Assembly (NCBI GenBank): GCA_000016765.1
Contig: CP000700.1
Location: 62,001 to 126,000, forward strand
Length of the DNA stretch: 64,000 nt
From: Rhizorhabdus wittichii RW1
Lineage (GTDB): Bacteria > Pseudomonadota > Alphaproteobacteria > Sphingomonadales > Sphingomonadaceae
Direction: 5' to 3'
This document shows positions 16,621 through 24,749 of this stretch, one piece after another. The notes beneath the pieces are model-generated. The model ran no database searches. It saw nothing but the letters and a program-made list of their open reading frames with translations, and was not told where the DNA came from. Position numbers and translations under genes: made by a program. The first letter of the stretch is position 1. Each line of letters starts with the position of its first letter.

Positions 16621-17325
16621 TCACGCGGCCTTTTGCACTATCCACTCGTACAGCAGATGGGCGTCCGGCTCATATTCCGATCCGATCGAGATGCGAACGA
16701 ACTTGCCATCGCACGCGAAAGCCGACGCCCGCGGGAAACCGAGATAGGATTTGCCTTCGAGGATCAGATCGCCCGAGCGCACCTTGGTGATCGTCCGCGT
16801 GGTCCCAATTGCGCGATGCCCTGCCGGCGCATCGACCAGTTTGAGGGCGTCGCCCGCTTTTACGCGCTTCTTGAAGGCGGCCAGCGATACGATCGCGTCG
16901 ACCGGATTCTTCAGTCCGTTGCGTTTCGCGAGCGCCGACCAATAAACCTGTCCAATGCGCGCTTCGCAGTAGAAGGAGCAGGACCAGAAGTCCTGTAGAG
17001 GGTTGGTGCGGGTAGTTCCGAACCGCTCCATCTGGTCGCGGATCGCGACCTGCGCGGCCTCCTGAGCGTCACGCCCGGTCAGATCCTCGGGCCAGTCGAG
17101 GATCTCAGCGGTGATCTTGCGTCCTCCCGCGAATTTCTGGGTCTGGATCGCAAAGGACGCGTTCGGAAAGCACCGCGCCAGATGCGGTTCGATGCGGCCA
17201 GCGAGGGTCGCAAGATTATCACTGGGACGATAGAGATCGCCCTGATAATGGAAGTTGCCTCGATCGTCATATGGGGTCTGGCTATAGAGGCGCGCGGGCG
17301 CGCCCGACGAAGTGGTGTCGGTCAT
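16621..17325 (-). CDS. hypothetical protein (234 aa)
   Basis: The protein begins MTDTTSSGAPARLYSQTPYDDRG. Its first half (DNLATLAGRIEPHLARCFPNASFAIQTQK, then ITAEILDWPEDL) is an alpha/beta pattern, and the second half contains GHRAIGTTRTITKVRSGDLILEGKSYLGFPRA, a strand-rich stretch that could be a small barrel. No catalytic motif is visible. It is the first gene of the minus-strand accessory run and its promoter must lie in 17326-17560. Confidence 0.65.
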   Translation of the reverse strand: MTDTTSSGAPARLYSQTPYDDRGNFHYQGDLYRPSDNLATLAGRIEPHLARCFPNASFAIQTQKFAGGRKITAEILDWPEDLTGRDAQEAAQVAIRDQMERFGTTRTNPLQDFWSCSFYCEARIGQVYWSALAKRNGLKNPVDAIVSLAAFKKRVKAGDALKLVDAPAGHRAIGTTRTITKVRSGDLILEGKSYLGFPRASAFACDGKFVRISIGSEYEPDAHLLYEWIVQKAA

Positions 17326-17656
17326 TACATATTTCCTCGGATGATTGGTTTTCCGCCGTTCGCGGGCGGAGAATGTCAGGCGCCCGGAAGAGACGCCTCG
17401 ATTTCGTTGGTGAGAGGCTCTTCACTCAATGCAGCTTCATTTGCTTGAGCAGGTGAAGGAGAAAGAGCCCCTCAACGAAGCTGTCCGCCATAAATTTTCT
17501 CGATGAGACAGTTGCGCGGCCCAATCGCCACGCCATCCATGAGTTTCTTTCTCCCTCCCTTTGACTTGCACGCCGAATGACGGCACGTATCTGTTTACGC
17601 TTGCGCAATCACGCATGGGTCAAGACCAGTCTATCCAAACAAAAGAAGGAACCTGC
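17326..17656. other. divergent intergenic region
   Basis: This stretch separates the minus-strand accessory run from the plus-strand MucR gene and must carry both promoters. On the minus strand a GGGAGGGAGAAAG tract lies upstream of ATGs near 17543 that open only very short frames (22 or 36 codons), which I do not call. On the plus strand GAAGGA lies just before the MucR start. No strong palindrome is seen. Confidence 0.4.
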
Positions 17657-18583
17657 ATGGCCGAGGCCGAACAGTCGGACGTGATGTCTCTGACCGTGGC
17701 GCTGCTCAGCGCCTATTTTGCGAACAACACCGTGCCGAGCAGCGAACTGCCCGCGCTGGTCGAGGGAACTCGAAAAGCCTTGTTGGGCGATGCACCAGTG
17801 GTGTCGCCAGCCCCTGAAGAGACAGTGTCCGCGCCGGTGTCAGTTGAACCAGCGGCTGTGCCGCCGACACCAGCCCCCGAGTTCAAGCCAGCGGTGACGG
17901 TAGATGCAAGCCTTGCGTCGCCCGATCAGATACTGAGCCTGATCGACGGCAAGCCTTATAAGTCCCTGAAACGCCATCTCTCGACTCACGGCCTGACGCC
18001 CGCAGAATATCGCGCGCGCTATGATCTGCCCGCGGACTATCCCATGGTCGCACCCGGTTATTCCGCCGCGCGCCGGGAGGCCGCCCTGAAACTTGGTCTT
18101 GGCGGCAAGCGGAAGGACGTCGCCGCTAATCCGGCGCTAGCCGAGGCGGGCAGCGAAGCCCCGGCAGCCGAAGTGGCGCCTGCGGAAGTGGTCGCGGAAG
18201 TGCCCGCGCCGGTGCGCAAGGCTCGAGTGAATGCCTCTGCCCCGGCAACTAAGGCGAAGCCCAATGCCGTAGCCGGGAAGGGCAAGCCCAGCGCTGTCGC
18301 CGAGACCGTTGCGGCGCCGGCAGGCGAGCCGGCCCCAACGCCCGAAGCGACTGCCAGCGAAGCTGCGCAAGTGAAGGCGACGCCCGCTCGCGGGCCGCGC
18401 GCGAAGGCAGCCCCTGCAAAGGCCTCGCCAAAAACGTCGAACGCCAAGGCCGCCATCGGCAAAGGGAAACCGGCAGCGGCTGTCGAGCCTGCAAAGCCAA
18501 AGCGCAGCCGTGCGACGAAAGCTGACACCCCGCCGACAGCACCGGTCGAAATCGCTCCTGCTGAAACGGCCTCGGCAGAATAA
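17657..18583 (+). CDS. Ros/MucR-family regulator with altered zinc site and long Ala/Pro/Lys tail
   Basis: Residues about 1-140 match Ros/MucR proteins: an N-terminal helical oligomerisation region (VMSLTVALLSAYFANNTV), then LSLIDGKPYKSLKRHLSTHGLTPAEYRARYDLPADYPMVAP. In Ros the zinc ligands are Cys, Asp, His and His; here the Cys position is Ser, while Asp and both His remain. Zinc-free Ros homologues are known in Mesorhizobium, so the fold may persist without zinc. A C-terminal tail of about 150 residues rich in Ala, Pro and Lys recalls histone H1-like proteins. The family acts as AT-rich DNA-binding, H-NS-like repressors. The start at 17657 has GAAGGA upstream. Confidence 0.85.
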   Translation: MAEAEQSDVMSLTVALLSAYFANNTVPSSELPALVEGTRKALLGDAPVVSPAPEETVSAPVSVEPAAVPPTPAPEFKPAVTVDASLASPDQILSLIDGKPYKSLKRHLSTHGLTPAEYRARYDLPADYPMVAPGYSAARREAALKLGLGGKRKDVAANPALAEAGSEAPAAEVAPAEVVAEVPAPVRKARVNASAPATKAKPNAVAGKGKPSAVAETVAAPAGEPAPTPEATASEAAQVKATPARGPRAKAAPAKASPKTSNAKAAIGKGKPAAAVEPAKPKRSRATKADTPPTAPVEIAPAETASAE

Positions 18584-18650
18584 TGCTATGGTCCGAGCGC
18601 GGTGACGCAACCGGACCATCACCGTTCACAGGGGTGGCGAGCCACCTGCT

Positions 18651-19421
18651 TTAGCACAGGGAAACGACCTTCATAGGTAGCGGGATCGGAACGCTGTACC
18701 CGGTGGCAAGATTCACGAAGGCGCCGGCGTGGCCAATCGACCCGCGTCCGAGCAGATCGAACAGGAGCGCCAGCGCGTGGCTCGCAAGCACCCGGTTGAC
18801 GAAGAGCGACTGGCGCTCGAGCGCCTCGGCGACCGAACAGGAGGGCGCATCGTCTTCGGCCAGGCCCTCGTCGGCGAGTTCGGGAAAAGCCTCGAGCACC
18901 GTTGGAAGGCGATTATCGTCGCGGCCGGTTCCACGGCCCGGGCATCCGATCAGATATTGGCCGTCGCTGGCGCGGTTGCCGAGGTCCAACCAATAGATGG
19001 GCGGGTTCCGCGCATCCTGCAGCGCCGCGCCCAGCGCGCGGCGGGCCGAGGCCGTGTCGACGCAGCTGATGAGCACATGGCTGTTGTCGACGCCGATCGC
19101 TCCGGGTGCGCGGCCGTGGACCGCCTTCCAGGCCAGACCATGGGCAAGGTTGATCCGTTCGGTCAGCGTCCTCGCCTTCGAATTGCCGAGATCGCAGCGG
19201 TAGAAGGGCTGGCGGCCGAGATTCGCCTCGGTGACGATGTCTTCGTCGACCACGGTGACCTCGAGCGAGCGTGAGGAAATTGCGCGCAATGCGGTATCGA
19301 GCGAGGCGAGCCCCATCAGCATTTGCGCTCCGTTTCCACCGCATCCCACGAGCAGGATTCGGACAGCGCTGTTGTCGAAGGCGGCGGGAAGATAGTGGCG
19401 CTTGGGGCTCTCAGGCTGCAT
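18651..19421 (-). CDS. PRTRC system ThiF-family (E1-like) protein
   Basis: The 256-aa protein has the ThiF/MoeB/E1 adenylation fold: the nucleotide loop LLVGCGGNGAQML (about residues 22-34) and DEDIVTEANLGRQPFY followed by a Lys/Arg pair. A cysteine in APSCSVAEALERQSLF could serve as the thioester site, but this is inference. E1-like enzymes adenylate the C terminus of a ubiquitin-like partner, and the PRTRC C protein encoded upstream is the obvious candidate. The ATG at 19421 has GGAG seven bases upstream and lies 106 bases inside the 3' end of the PRTRC A frame. Confidence 0.9.
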   Translation of the reverse strand: MQPESPKRHYLPAAFDNSAVRILLVGCGGNGAQMLMGLASLDTALRAISSRSLEVTVVDEDIVTEANLGRQPFYRCDLGNSKARTLTERINLAHGLAWKAVHGRAPGAIGVDNSHVLISCVDTASARRALGAALQDARNPPIYWLDLGNRASDGQYLIGCPGRGTGRDDNRLPTVLEAFPELADEGLAEDDAPSCSVAEALERQSLFVNRVLASHALALLFDLLGRGSIGHAGAFVNLATGYSVPIPLPMKVVSLC

Positions 19422-20071
19422 GGATTGTCTCCGGAAAATGGACTGCGCGGTACGGCCAGGAACATGCCGCCCGCGCAGAGCCGCGCTGCCATGACCGGGC
19501 CAGCGGGATCGTGGAGCCGGCCGATGACGAGCGAAATTTTCGTAGCGTGGGCGTCGTCCGCATCGTCGGTCGCGCTGAAATAGGCGGGCCCCCGCCCGTG
19601 GCTGTGGATGTCGCAGACCATGTGCCAGCCCGGCTCGCAGACCGGGGGGCGATAGACGAGGCGTGTCGGCGTGGCGTCGTCGATTGCCGGAAAATCGACC
19701 GCGAACGTGTTGGTCGTCTCGTTCCAGAGGATGAAGGCCGCAGCCTCGTTGGGCAGAGCCGCCCGGAAGTGATCGAGGATCGCAGCCAGATGCTCGCCAG
19801 GGATCAGTCCGCAGCGCAGGTCGGCCTTGGGTGACCCGATGCTGCCATAAGGAAGATAGGCGGCGATCGGCGGCGTCACCGGCGCATCGAGAGCAAGCCA
19901 TGGCCGGCGCAGGATGAGCATTACGCCATCCTTGCCCACCGCAAGGCCGTGGCCGGCACGGCTGCCGCGAAGCGCGTCGAGTGCCGGCGAGCCACCGCTC
20001 GATGGCACCGGATAGCAGGGCACGACAGCGAGCAGTGCCGCCGCGGTCGGATCTTCGGCGATCATGATCAT
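19316..20071 (-). CDS. PRTRC system protein A (JAMM-like metalloprotease fold)
   Basis: The 251-aa protein carries the JAMM/JAB metal motif HSHGRGPAYFSATDDADD (about residues 156-173), an H-x-H-x(8)-S-x(2)-D pattern found in deubiquitinase-like peptidases, with an upstream Glu in the AFILWNE stretch. In ubiquitin-type systems such proteins remove or process ubiquitin-like tags. The start at 20071 overlaps the PRTRC B stop by four bases. The reading frame runs 106 bases into thiF in another frame; its last 35 residues look like out-of-frame sequence, so the original stop may have been lost or moved. Confidence 0.85.
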   Translation of the reverse strand: MIMIAEDPTAAALLAVVPCYPVPSSGGSPALDALRGSRAGHGLAVGKDGVMLILRRPWLALDAPVTPPIAAYLPYGSIGSPKADLRCGLIPGEHLAAILDHFRAALPNEAAAFILWNETTNTFAVDFPAIDDATPTRLVYRPPVCEPGWHMVCDIHSHGRGPAYFSATDDADDAHATKISLVIGRLHDPAGPVMAARLCAGGMFLAVPRSPFSGDNPCSLRAPSATIFPPPSTTALSESCSWDAVETERKC

Positions 20072-20892
20072 CTCCCTGCCGCTGCGGCAACGAGCATACC
20101 GACCGTGACCGCATCAGCGGCGGGACGGACTTGCCGCTGGCCGGCGGCAGGATGGAAGGATCGGAGCCGCTTCACCGGAAAACGACGCGCGCCGCGCGCG
20201 GCAAGATCGTCCCAGAGCCTGACCAGGCCGCCCTTCCCCGTGACCGTCCGCTCCTGGCCGGGGTTGGGGTGAGTTGACCAGCTGTCGAACACCGCGCGCT
20301 CGAATTCCGAGATGGCGGCAACGCCCAGTGTTTTCGGCCTCGGGATGTTGCCCCAGCACAGCCGGCCTTGGATGAAGACGTTGAGGATCGGCGAATGGAG
20401 CACCGGCGTGTCGGCGGCAGGGCGCTCGCTTGCGGCAAGCGCGTAAACGCCGAGGCCGGAGCGCGTGGCGACGAACAGATGGGCCGGGTATGGCACCGCG
20501 ACGGTAGTGCGCCGTGCGAGCGCCCGAAGGCCATCGGGGGGCGACGACAGCGCAAAATAGGCTTGGCGCACCTGCTCCGGCACCCACCAGGCGAGGACGT
20601 CCGGGTGGGAGACAAGCACATTGGCCGGCAGGATCTCTGGAACCGCGGTCCGGCCCAGCGCCTCTGTCCATTGGCGCAGCTGTGCCCGCGACAGGGGCAC
20701 GCCGGCGGCGATCGTCGGACGCCCGTCCGCATCGTGCTCGACGGCATGCATGCTGGCGAAGGCCGCCGCATCCGGCCTTGGAGCGCCATAAGGGCTGGGC
20801 GTGCGGGGCGTTCCCGCCTGATAGAGCAGAACGGCGTTGGTCAGGACGAGACCGCCGCCAGTGGTTTCGAAGTGGCTGCTGTGATCGGACAT
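20068..20892 (-). CDS. PRTRC system protein B (E2-like)
   Basis: This 274-aa protein has the PRTRC B layout: LVLTNAVLLYQ at the N terminus, a central HPDVLAWWVPEQVRQAYF, then VPYPAHLFVATRSGLGVYAL and SPILNVFIQGRLCWGNI. Family B has been compared with E2 ubiquitin-conjugating folds; the Cys in GRLCWGN would then be the active residue, but that is inference. The start at 20892 lies six bases after the PRTRC F stop, and the stop overlaps PRTRC A. It is part of one polycistronic unit from ParB to ThiF. Confidence 0.88.
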   Translation of the reverse strand: MSDHSSHFETTGGGLVLTNAVLLYQAGTPRTPSPYGAPRPDAAAFASMHAVEHDADGRPTIAAGVPLSRAQLRQWTEALGRTAVPEILPANVLVSHPDVLAWWVPEQVRQAYFALSSPPDGLRALARRTTVAVPYPAHLFVATRSGLGVYALAASERPAADTPVLHSPILNVFIQGRLCWGNIPRPKTLGVAAISEFERAVFDSWSTHPNPGQERTVTGKGGLVRLWDDLAARGARRFPVKRLRSFHPAAGQRQVRPAADAVTVGMLVAAAAGR

Positions 20893-20899
20893 GACGGCC

Positions 20900-21991
20900 T
20901 CACGGATTGGGTGGGTCGAAGCGGACGAGGTCCTGGGCGGCGAGCAGGAACTGGACGCCGAGGCGCAGGCTTGCGAACCAGTCGTCGATCCGGCTGACAT
21001 CGGGCAGCGGGCAGATGCCGCAGACGTCCATGAAGCCCATTTCCATGCCGTGGCGGGCGACATCGTCGAGCTCGCGCGCGAACTCATCGAAAGGCACGAG
21101 CGTCAACGGCGGCAGGGACGAGCATTCCTCGATCCCCGGCACATATTCGTAGAGAATGTCGGTATCGAAGTGCCAGGCGTTGCGGTCCGATGGCAGCCGC
21201 TTGAGCGCCTTGTGCGCGTCGCGAAGCTGGCAGAGCGCCTCGCGCAGGCCCTTCGGAAGGGCGGCCGGTTTCGCCGCGTTCGCGCCGATCATCCAGTCAG
21301 GCCGGCGCGCGTTCATCTCCGAAGGCATGGTCTGCTCTTCGAGTTCCTCGGCGCTGAGGCCGTGATAGGCGATCAGGCTCTGGCGCGCGCCCTCGTCGTC
21401 GATCTCCCCGTCCCAGTAATACATGGAGATTTCGTCGAAGAGGTCCTGGTAGCCGAAGATCGGGAGCGCGGTGCCGAGGGTTTCGCCGAGCGCCGCATAG
21501 GCCGCGGCACGCCAGGGGGTGGGCGCCTCGCCGGTTTCGATCCAGCCGAGATCCAGCTGTCCGAGGCTGTCACACGCGACCGCGATCGCCGGCGGGTTGG
21601 CGTCTTCGCCGGTGAGGACCGCGATCCGCAGGTCGACGATTTCGATCGGGTCCAGGATCTCGAGCACGGCAGCGTTGAAAACCTGCTCGATGCGGCGGCG
21701 GGCACTCACACGGGTGTATTGCTTGGCGCTCGGCTCTCGCCCCGCGACCCAGCGGCCGATCAGCTTGTGGTGATTGCTGAGGGGCTGGTCGAAGGTCGCG
21801 GGAATGTCGGCCGATAACGCGACCGTTCGCCCCGCGAGGTCAACCGAGGGGCGCGAGCCTGAGACCGGGAGGAGGCTGGAGCGGCTCCGGCGCTTCGCCT
21901 TTGCCGTTGTCGGGATCGGGGAGGATCCGCGCGTGAAGCGCCTTGGCCTGGGCGCTGCAGGAAGGCTGGGGGAACTCGCTCGTGTTGCCAT
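20900..21991 (-). CDS. PRTRC system protein F (start uncertain, possible frameshift)
   Basis: From about VDLAGRTVALSADIPATFDQ onward this frame matches PRTRC F in character, ending CPLPDVSRIDDWFASLRLGVQFLL. The only in-frame ATG is at 21991, and the first ~49 residues it gives are Ser/Arg/Pro-rich and look like an out-of-frame reading of the 74-aa frame at 21840-22064. No ATG, GTG or TTG lies in frame near 21842. Either F starts at a rare codon, or the two frames were once one gene, or a +1 shift joins them near the sequence CTC GGT TGA C. Confidence 0.75.
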   Translation of the reverse strand: MATRASSPSLPAAPRPRRFTRGSSPIPTTAKAKRRSRSSLLPVSGSRPSVDLAGRTVALSADIPATFDQPLSNHHKLIGRWVAGREPSAKQYTRVSARRRIEQVFNAAVLEILDPIEIVDLRIAVLTGEDANPPAIAVACDSLGQLDLGWIETGEAPTPWRAAAYAALGETLGTALPIFGYQDLFDEISMYYWDGEIDDEGARQSLIAYHGLSAEELEEQTMPSEMNARRPDWMIGANAAKPAALPKGLREALCQLRDAHKALKRLPSDRNAWHFDTDILYEYVPGIEECSSLPPLTLVPFDEFARELDDVARHGMEMGFMDVCGICPLPDVSRIDDWFASLRLGVQFLLAAQDLVRFDPPNP

Positions 21992-22064
21992 CGTCGTGCT
22001 CGATCCATTCGAGGAGCGTCTTGCGCGGTGCGGCGGGGATCGGCGCGTCGTTGCCGCAGGGCAC
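21840..22064 (-). CDS. small protein, or 5' part of PRTRC F
   Basis: The frame starts with GTG at 22064, two bases after the PRTRC C stop, and encodes MPCGNDAPIPAAPRKTLLEW through PPPGLRLAPLG (74 aa). Composition is protein-like, unlike the overlapping start of the F frame. Its stop lies exactly where the F frame becomes protein-like, which suggests that the two were one protein separated by a single base or a recoding event. I cannot distinguish a separate gene from a split one. Confidence 0.5.
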   Translation of the reverse strand: MPCGNDAPIPAAPRKTLLEWIEHDDGNTSEFPQPSCSAQAKALHARILPDPDNGKGEAPEPLQPPPGLRLAPLG

Positions 22065-22066
22065 GA

Positions 22067-22273
22067 TCAGCCCTTGGTGCCGACGGCGCGGCGATATTCG
22101 GTGACGTGGGCGGTGCCCGACACGCCGGCGTCCACCGCCTCGGCAGTGAGAATCGCCGGGTAGAGGGTAGCATGATAGGCGCGCAGAGCTTGGCGGTCGT
22201 CCGCAAGGTGCGGCGGCACGGGCAGGTCGATGCCGTCGTAGCGATAGGCGCGGGTGAGCTGGTTGATCTGCAT
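22067..22273 (-). CDS. PRTRC system protein C (ubiquitin-like)
   Basis: A 68-aa protein starting MQINQLTRAYRYDGIDLPVP, the first strands of a beta-grasp fold, and ending EYRRAVGTKG with glycine as the last residue. PRTRC C proteins belong to a family named prokaryotic ubiquitin-like. The terminal Gly is what an E1-like enzyme would adenylate. The start has GGAAGG about seven bases upstream. It lies between PRTRC E and the 74-aa frame in the same operon. Confidence 0.88.
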   Translation of the reverse strand: MQINQLTRAYRYDGIDLPVPPHLADDRQALRAYHATLYPAILTAEAVDAGVSGTAHVTEYRRAVGTKG

Positions 22274-22321
22274 GGCTGGCCTTCCGGGCTGGTGGTGATC
22301 GGGAAGTTCAAGGGCGGCGCG

Positions 22322-22747
22322 TCACCAGAGGCTGGCGGGCTCCTCGGCCTTGGCATCGACCGGCGGGCTGCTGGGAGCCGGCGTCTTCGGTGAGGCTGCA
22401 GGCGCGGGCGTCTTGGGCGCAGCCGCCTTGGCTTTGGCTGCCTCGGCGGCGGCCGCCCGTGCGGCTTCGGCAGCCTGTCGCTGCTCCGCGATCTGATCGG
22501 CAAGGGTGCGGCGCGAGGCGATGAGCTGGCCGAGCGCGCCGTCAGGGCCCCGGGCGAGCTCCGCATCGATTTCTGCGGCGGTCGCCGTGATCGAGATCGG
22601 CCGGGTTTCGCTGGCCTCGAGATTGTCCTTTGCGCCTTCGGCCTTGCGCGGAAGGATGGTCAGGGTGACCGTGTCGTTGGCGCCGGCGACAAGATCGAAG
22701 CCGAGCGAGTAGCGGGCGAGCATAGGAAGAAGGCTGGAGATCAGCAT
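22322..22747 (-). CDS. PRTRC system protein E
   Basis: The 141-aa protein begins MLISSLLPMLARYSLGFDLV and has GANDTVTLTILPRK followed by TATAAEIDAELA, typical of PRTRC E. The C-terminal half is an Ala/Lys-rich helix (AARAAAAEAAKAKAAAP) with a Pro-rich end, suggesting a coiled coil and a linker. The ATG at 22747 is chosen over the longer frame because the family begins here. It lies 35 bases downstream of the ParB stop. Its biochemical role is unknown. Confidence 0.85.
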   Translation of the reverse strand: MLISSLLPMLARYSLGFDLVAGANDTVTLTILPRKAEGAKDNLEASETRPISITATAAEIDAELARGPDGALGQLIASRRTLADQIAEQRQAAEAARAAAAEAAKAKAAAPKTPAPAASPKTPAPSSPPVDAKAEEPASLW

Positions 22748-22782
22748 GGCGTTCGGTCCTTGTGTGAGATTGGAGAAGCGGG

Positions 22783-24432
22783 TCAGGCGGCTTGTCGGGA
22801 GAGCGGCTCTTCGGCTTGGGCCGGCACGGGGGGCGGGCCATATTGGCCGTCGAGCGTCATCGAGCTCGGCAGGCGGCCGGCCCAGTCGAAGCCGGTGGCG
22901 TTGAGCATGCCAGCGATCAGGTCGGCCTTCTTCGCACTGAGCAGCTTGGCGAACGCCTTTTCGCTTACATGCGCGACGAGGCCGCACTCCTGGGCGATGA
23001 ACCTGAGTTCGTCCTTGGTGTAGCGCTCGAGGAATGTCTTATCGACCTGCCAGACATCGCGCAGGTCGACGTCGAAGGTCCGGGCGAGGTCGGCGACATG
23101 GCCGAAGGTGAGCACATCCTTGGCATAAGCGGCGCCGATCGCGGAAAGCACCTTCTCGGCCTGAGCCTCGGGCAACGCGCGGATCTCCGCGATCTTGGCG
23201 CTGTAGGCGAGCTCCGGGAACGAGGCGCCCACCAGCAGGCCGGCGCGGGCCTTCAGCGTCTCCGGTTTGATCTGCGAGAGCGTGCCCGACATCGCGGCGA
23301 CCAGGATCGCGGTCTGGGCGTGCGCGGCATTGCCGGCGAGCGCACGGGCGAGCGCGGTGCGCCACGTCGCCTCGCGCAGGTCGCTGGTGCGGCCGGCGAT
23401 CGACTTGACGGTGACCGTTGGCTTGTGCGCCTGGACTATACTGCCCTTGGATTGAACGACAGTGGGCGGCGTGGATGCGGGCGTGGCTGCCGTGCCCGAA
23501 GGCGAGGCGCGGTCGCCTGCCTCTTCCTGATCGTCCGCTTCCGGCGGGCTCTGGTCGATGGCGTCGTCTTCGTCGTCATCCTGTTCCTCGTCCTCGATGT
23601 CGTCTGCGGGCGGCGGCGCCGCTGCCTTGGCCGCGGCAGCGGCGCGCTCCTGCTCCTCGCGTTGGGCGGTTTCCCACGCCTCGGTCTTGAGCTGGAAGCA
23701 GCCCGGATTGGTGCAATGGCCGTCATCGACATGGGTTTCGAACAGGGTTCGCTGTGCGGCCGAGTTGAACGGACAGGTGGTGCAGTCGGTCTTGTCGAAG
23801 CACGCCGCGCCGAGATTCTGGGTGACGCGCATGAGGAGGTCGCGGGTCTTGCTGACATCGAGACCGGAGCCCAGGATGGTCTCGAGGGCCTTGTCCTGCT
23901 TGTCGGCGGGGATCGCGGCGAGGAGTTCAGCATGGCCGACCTTGATCCGCCGTTCGTCGAGCGCAAGTTTGACCGCCTCGGAGAGTTCGGCGAGCGCCAG
24001 GCGGCGATCGAGCTTGGCCCGCGACCAGCCCAGACGCCGCGCGGCCTCGGCGCGATCGTTACGGCATGCGGCGAGCACGCGAACGGCCGCGTCCGCTTGT
24101 TCCGTCTCCGAGGCGTCGTCGCGATTGTCGTTCTCGTCGATTGCCGCCTCGAGGGCCTCCTGGTCGGTCATCTCGCGGATGATCGCGGGCACCTCGCCGT
24201 CGGAACCGAACGCTTCCAGCGCCGCCCTGTACCGGCGCTCGCCGGCGACGATGGCGTAGCTATCGTCCGAGCTGGGTGCCGGACGAACCAGGATCGGCTG
24301 CAGGATGCCACGAATGCGGATCGAAGCGACGAGATCGTCGTGCTTTTTCCGGTCGAAATAGCGACGCGGATTGTCGCCCTTGACGATGCGCGAGAGCGGC
24401 AGCGTGGCGCAGCTCGGTTCTGGAGTGCTCAA
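22783..24432 (-). CDS. PRTRC system ParB-family protein
   Basis: This 549-aa protein has the ParB/Srx N-terminal domain (DNPRRYFDRKKHDDLVASI, then GILQPILVRP and AGERRYRAA) followed by a helix-turn-helix KorB-like region (AEAARRLGWSRAKLDRRLALAEL). A Cys-rich segment follows (CFDKTDCTTCPFNS and HCTNPGCF), probably a zinc site and the origin of the C in PRTRC. An acidic linker leads to a C-terminal alpha-helical domain. It is longer than chromosomal ParB. It is the first gene of the PRTRC operon. The upstream region 24433-24591 contains a pyrimidine tract (24509-24528) and, on the minus strand, a purine-rich leader. Confidence 0.9.
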   Translation of the reverse strand: MSTPEPSCATLPLSRIVKGDNPRRYFDRKKHDDLVASIRIRGILQPILVRPAPSSDDSYAIVAGERRYRAALEAFGSDGEVPAIIREMTDQEALEAAIDENDNRDDASETEQADAAVRVLAACRNDRAEAARRLGWSRAKLDRRLALAELSEAVKLALDERRIKVGHAELLAAIPADKQDKALETILGSGLDVSKTRDLLMRVTQNLGAACFDKTDCTTCPFNSAAQRTLFETHVDDGHCTNPGCFQLKTEAWETAQREEQERAAAAAKAAAPPPADDIEDEEQDDDEDDAIDQSPPEADDQEEAGDRASPSGTAATPASTPPTVVQSKGSIVQAHKPTVTVKSIAGRTSDLREATWRTALARALAGNAAHAQTAILVAAMSGTLSQIKPETLKARAGLLVGASFPELAYSAKIAEIRALPEAQAEKVLSAIGAAYAKDVLTFGHVADLARTFDVDLRDVWQVDKTFLERYTKDELRFIAQECGLVAHVSEKAFAKLLSAKKADLIAGMLNATGFDWAGRLPSSMTLDGQYGPPPVPAQAEEPLSRQAA

Positions 24433-24749
24433 GACGGATCTCCTCGTGGAATGGGAAGGCCGGGTCGGCCGGGGTCGCGTGCCTTCGGTTCTGCGAGCCT
24501 CACGCTCGCCTTCCCCCTCCCCTCGCGCGGCCCGGAGGGCTGGAAGAGCGCGCAGTCGATTTCGAAAGGTTGGATTTGCCCGCGGACGCGGTCAGTAATC
24601 GTCGGCGAGCATGACGGTGAGGACGCGCCGAGTGATCGAGGCATCTGCCGGGTCTTCGGAGCCGCACTCGAGCGCCATGTCGTAATAGATCCTATGCAGA
24701 TCGGTTTCGGCTATTCCGTTGAACCGTCAACTTTCGCGGAGAACGTCTC

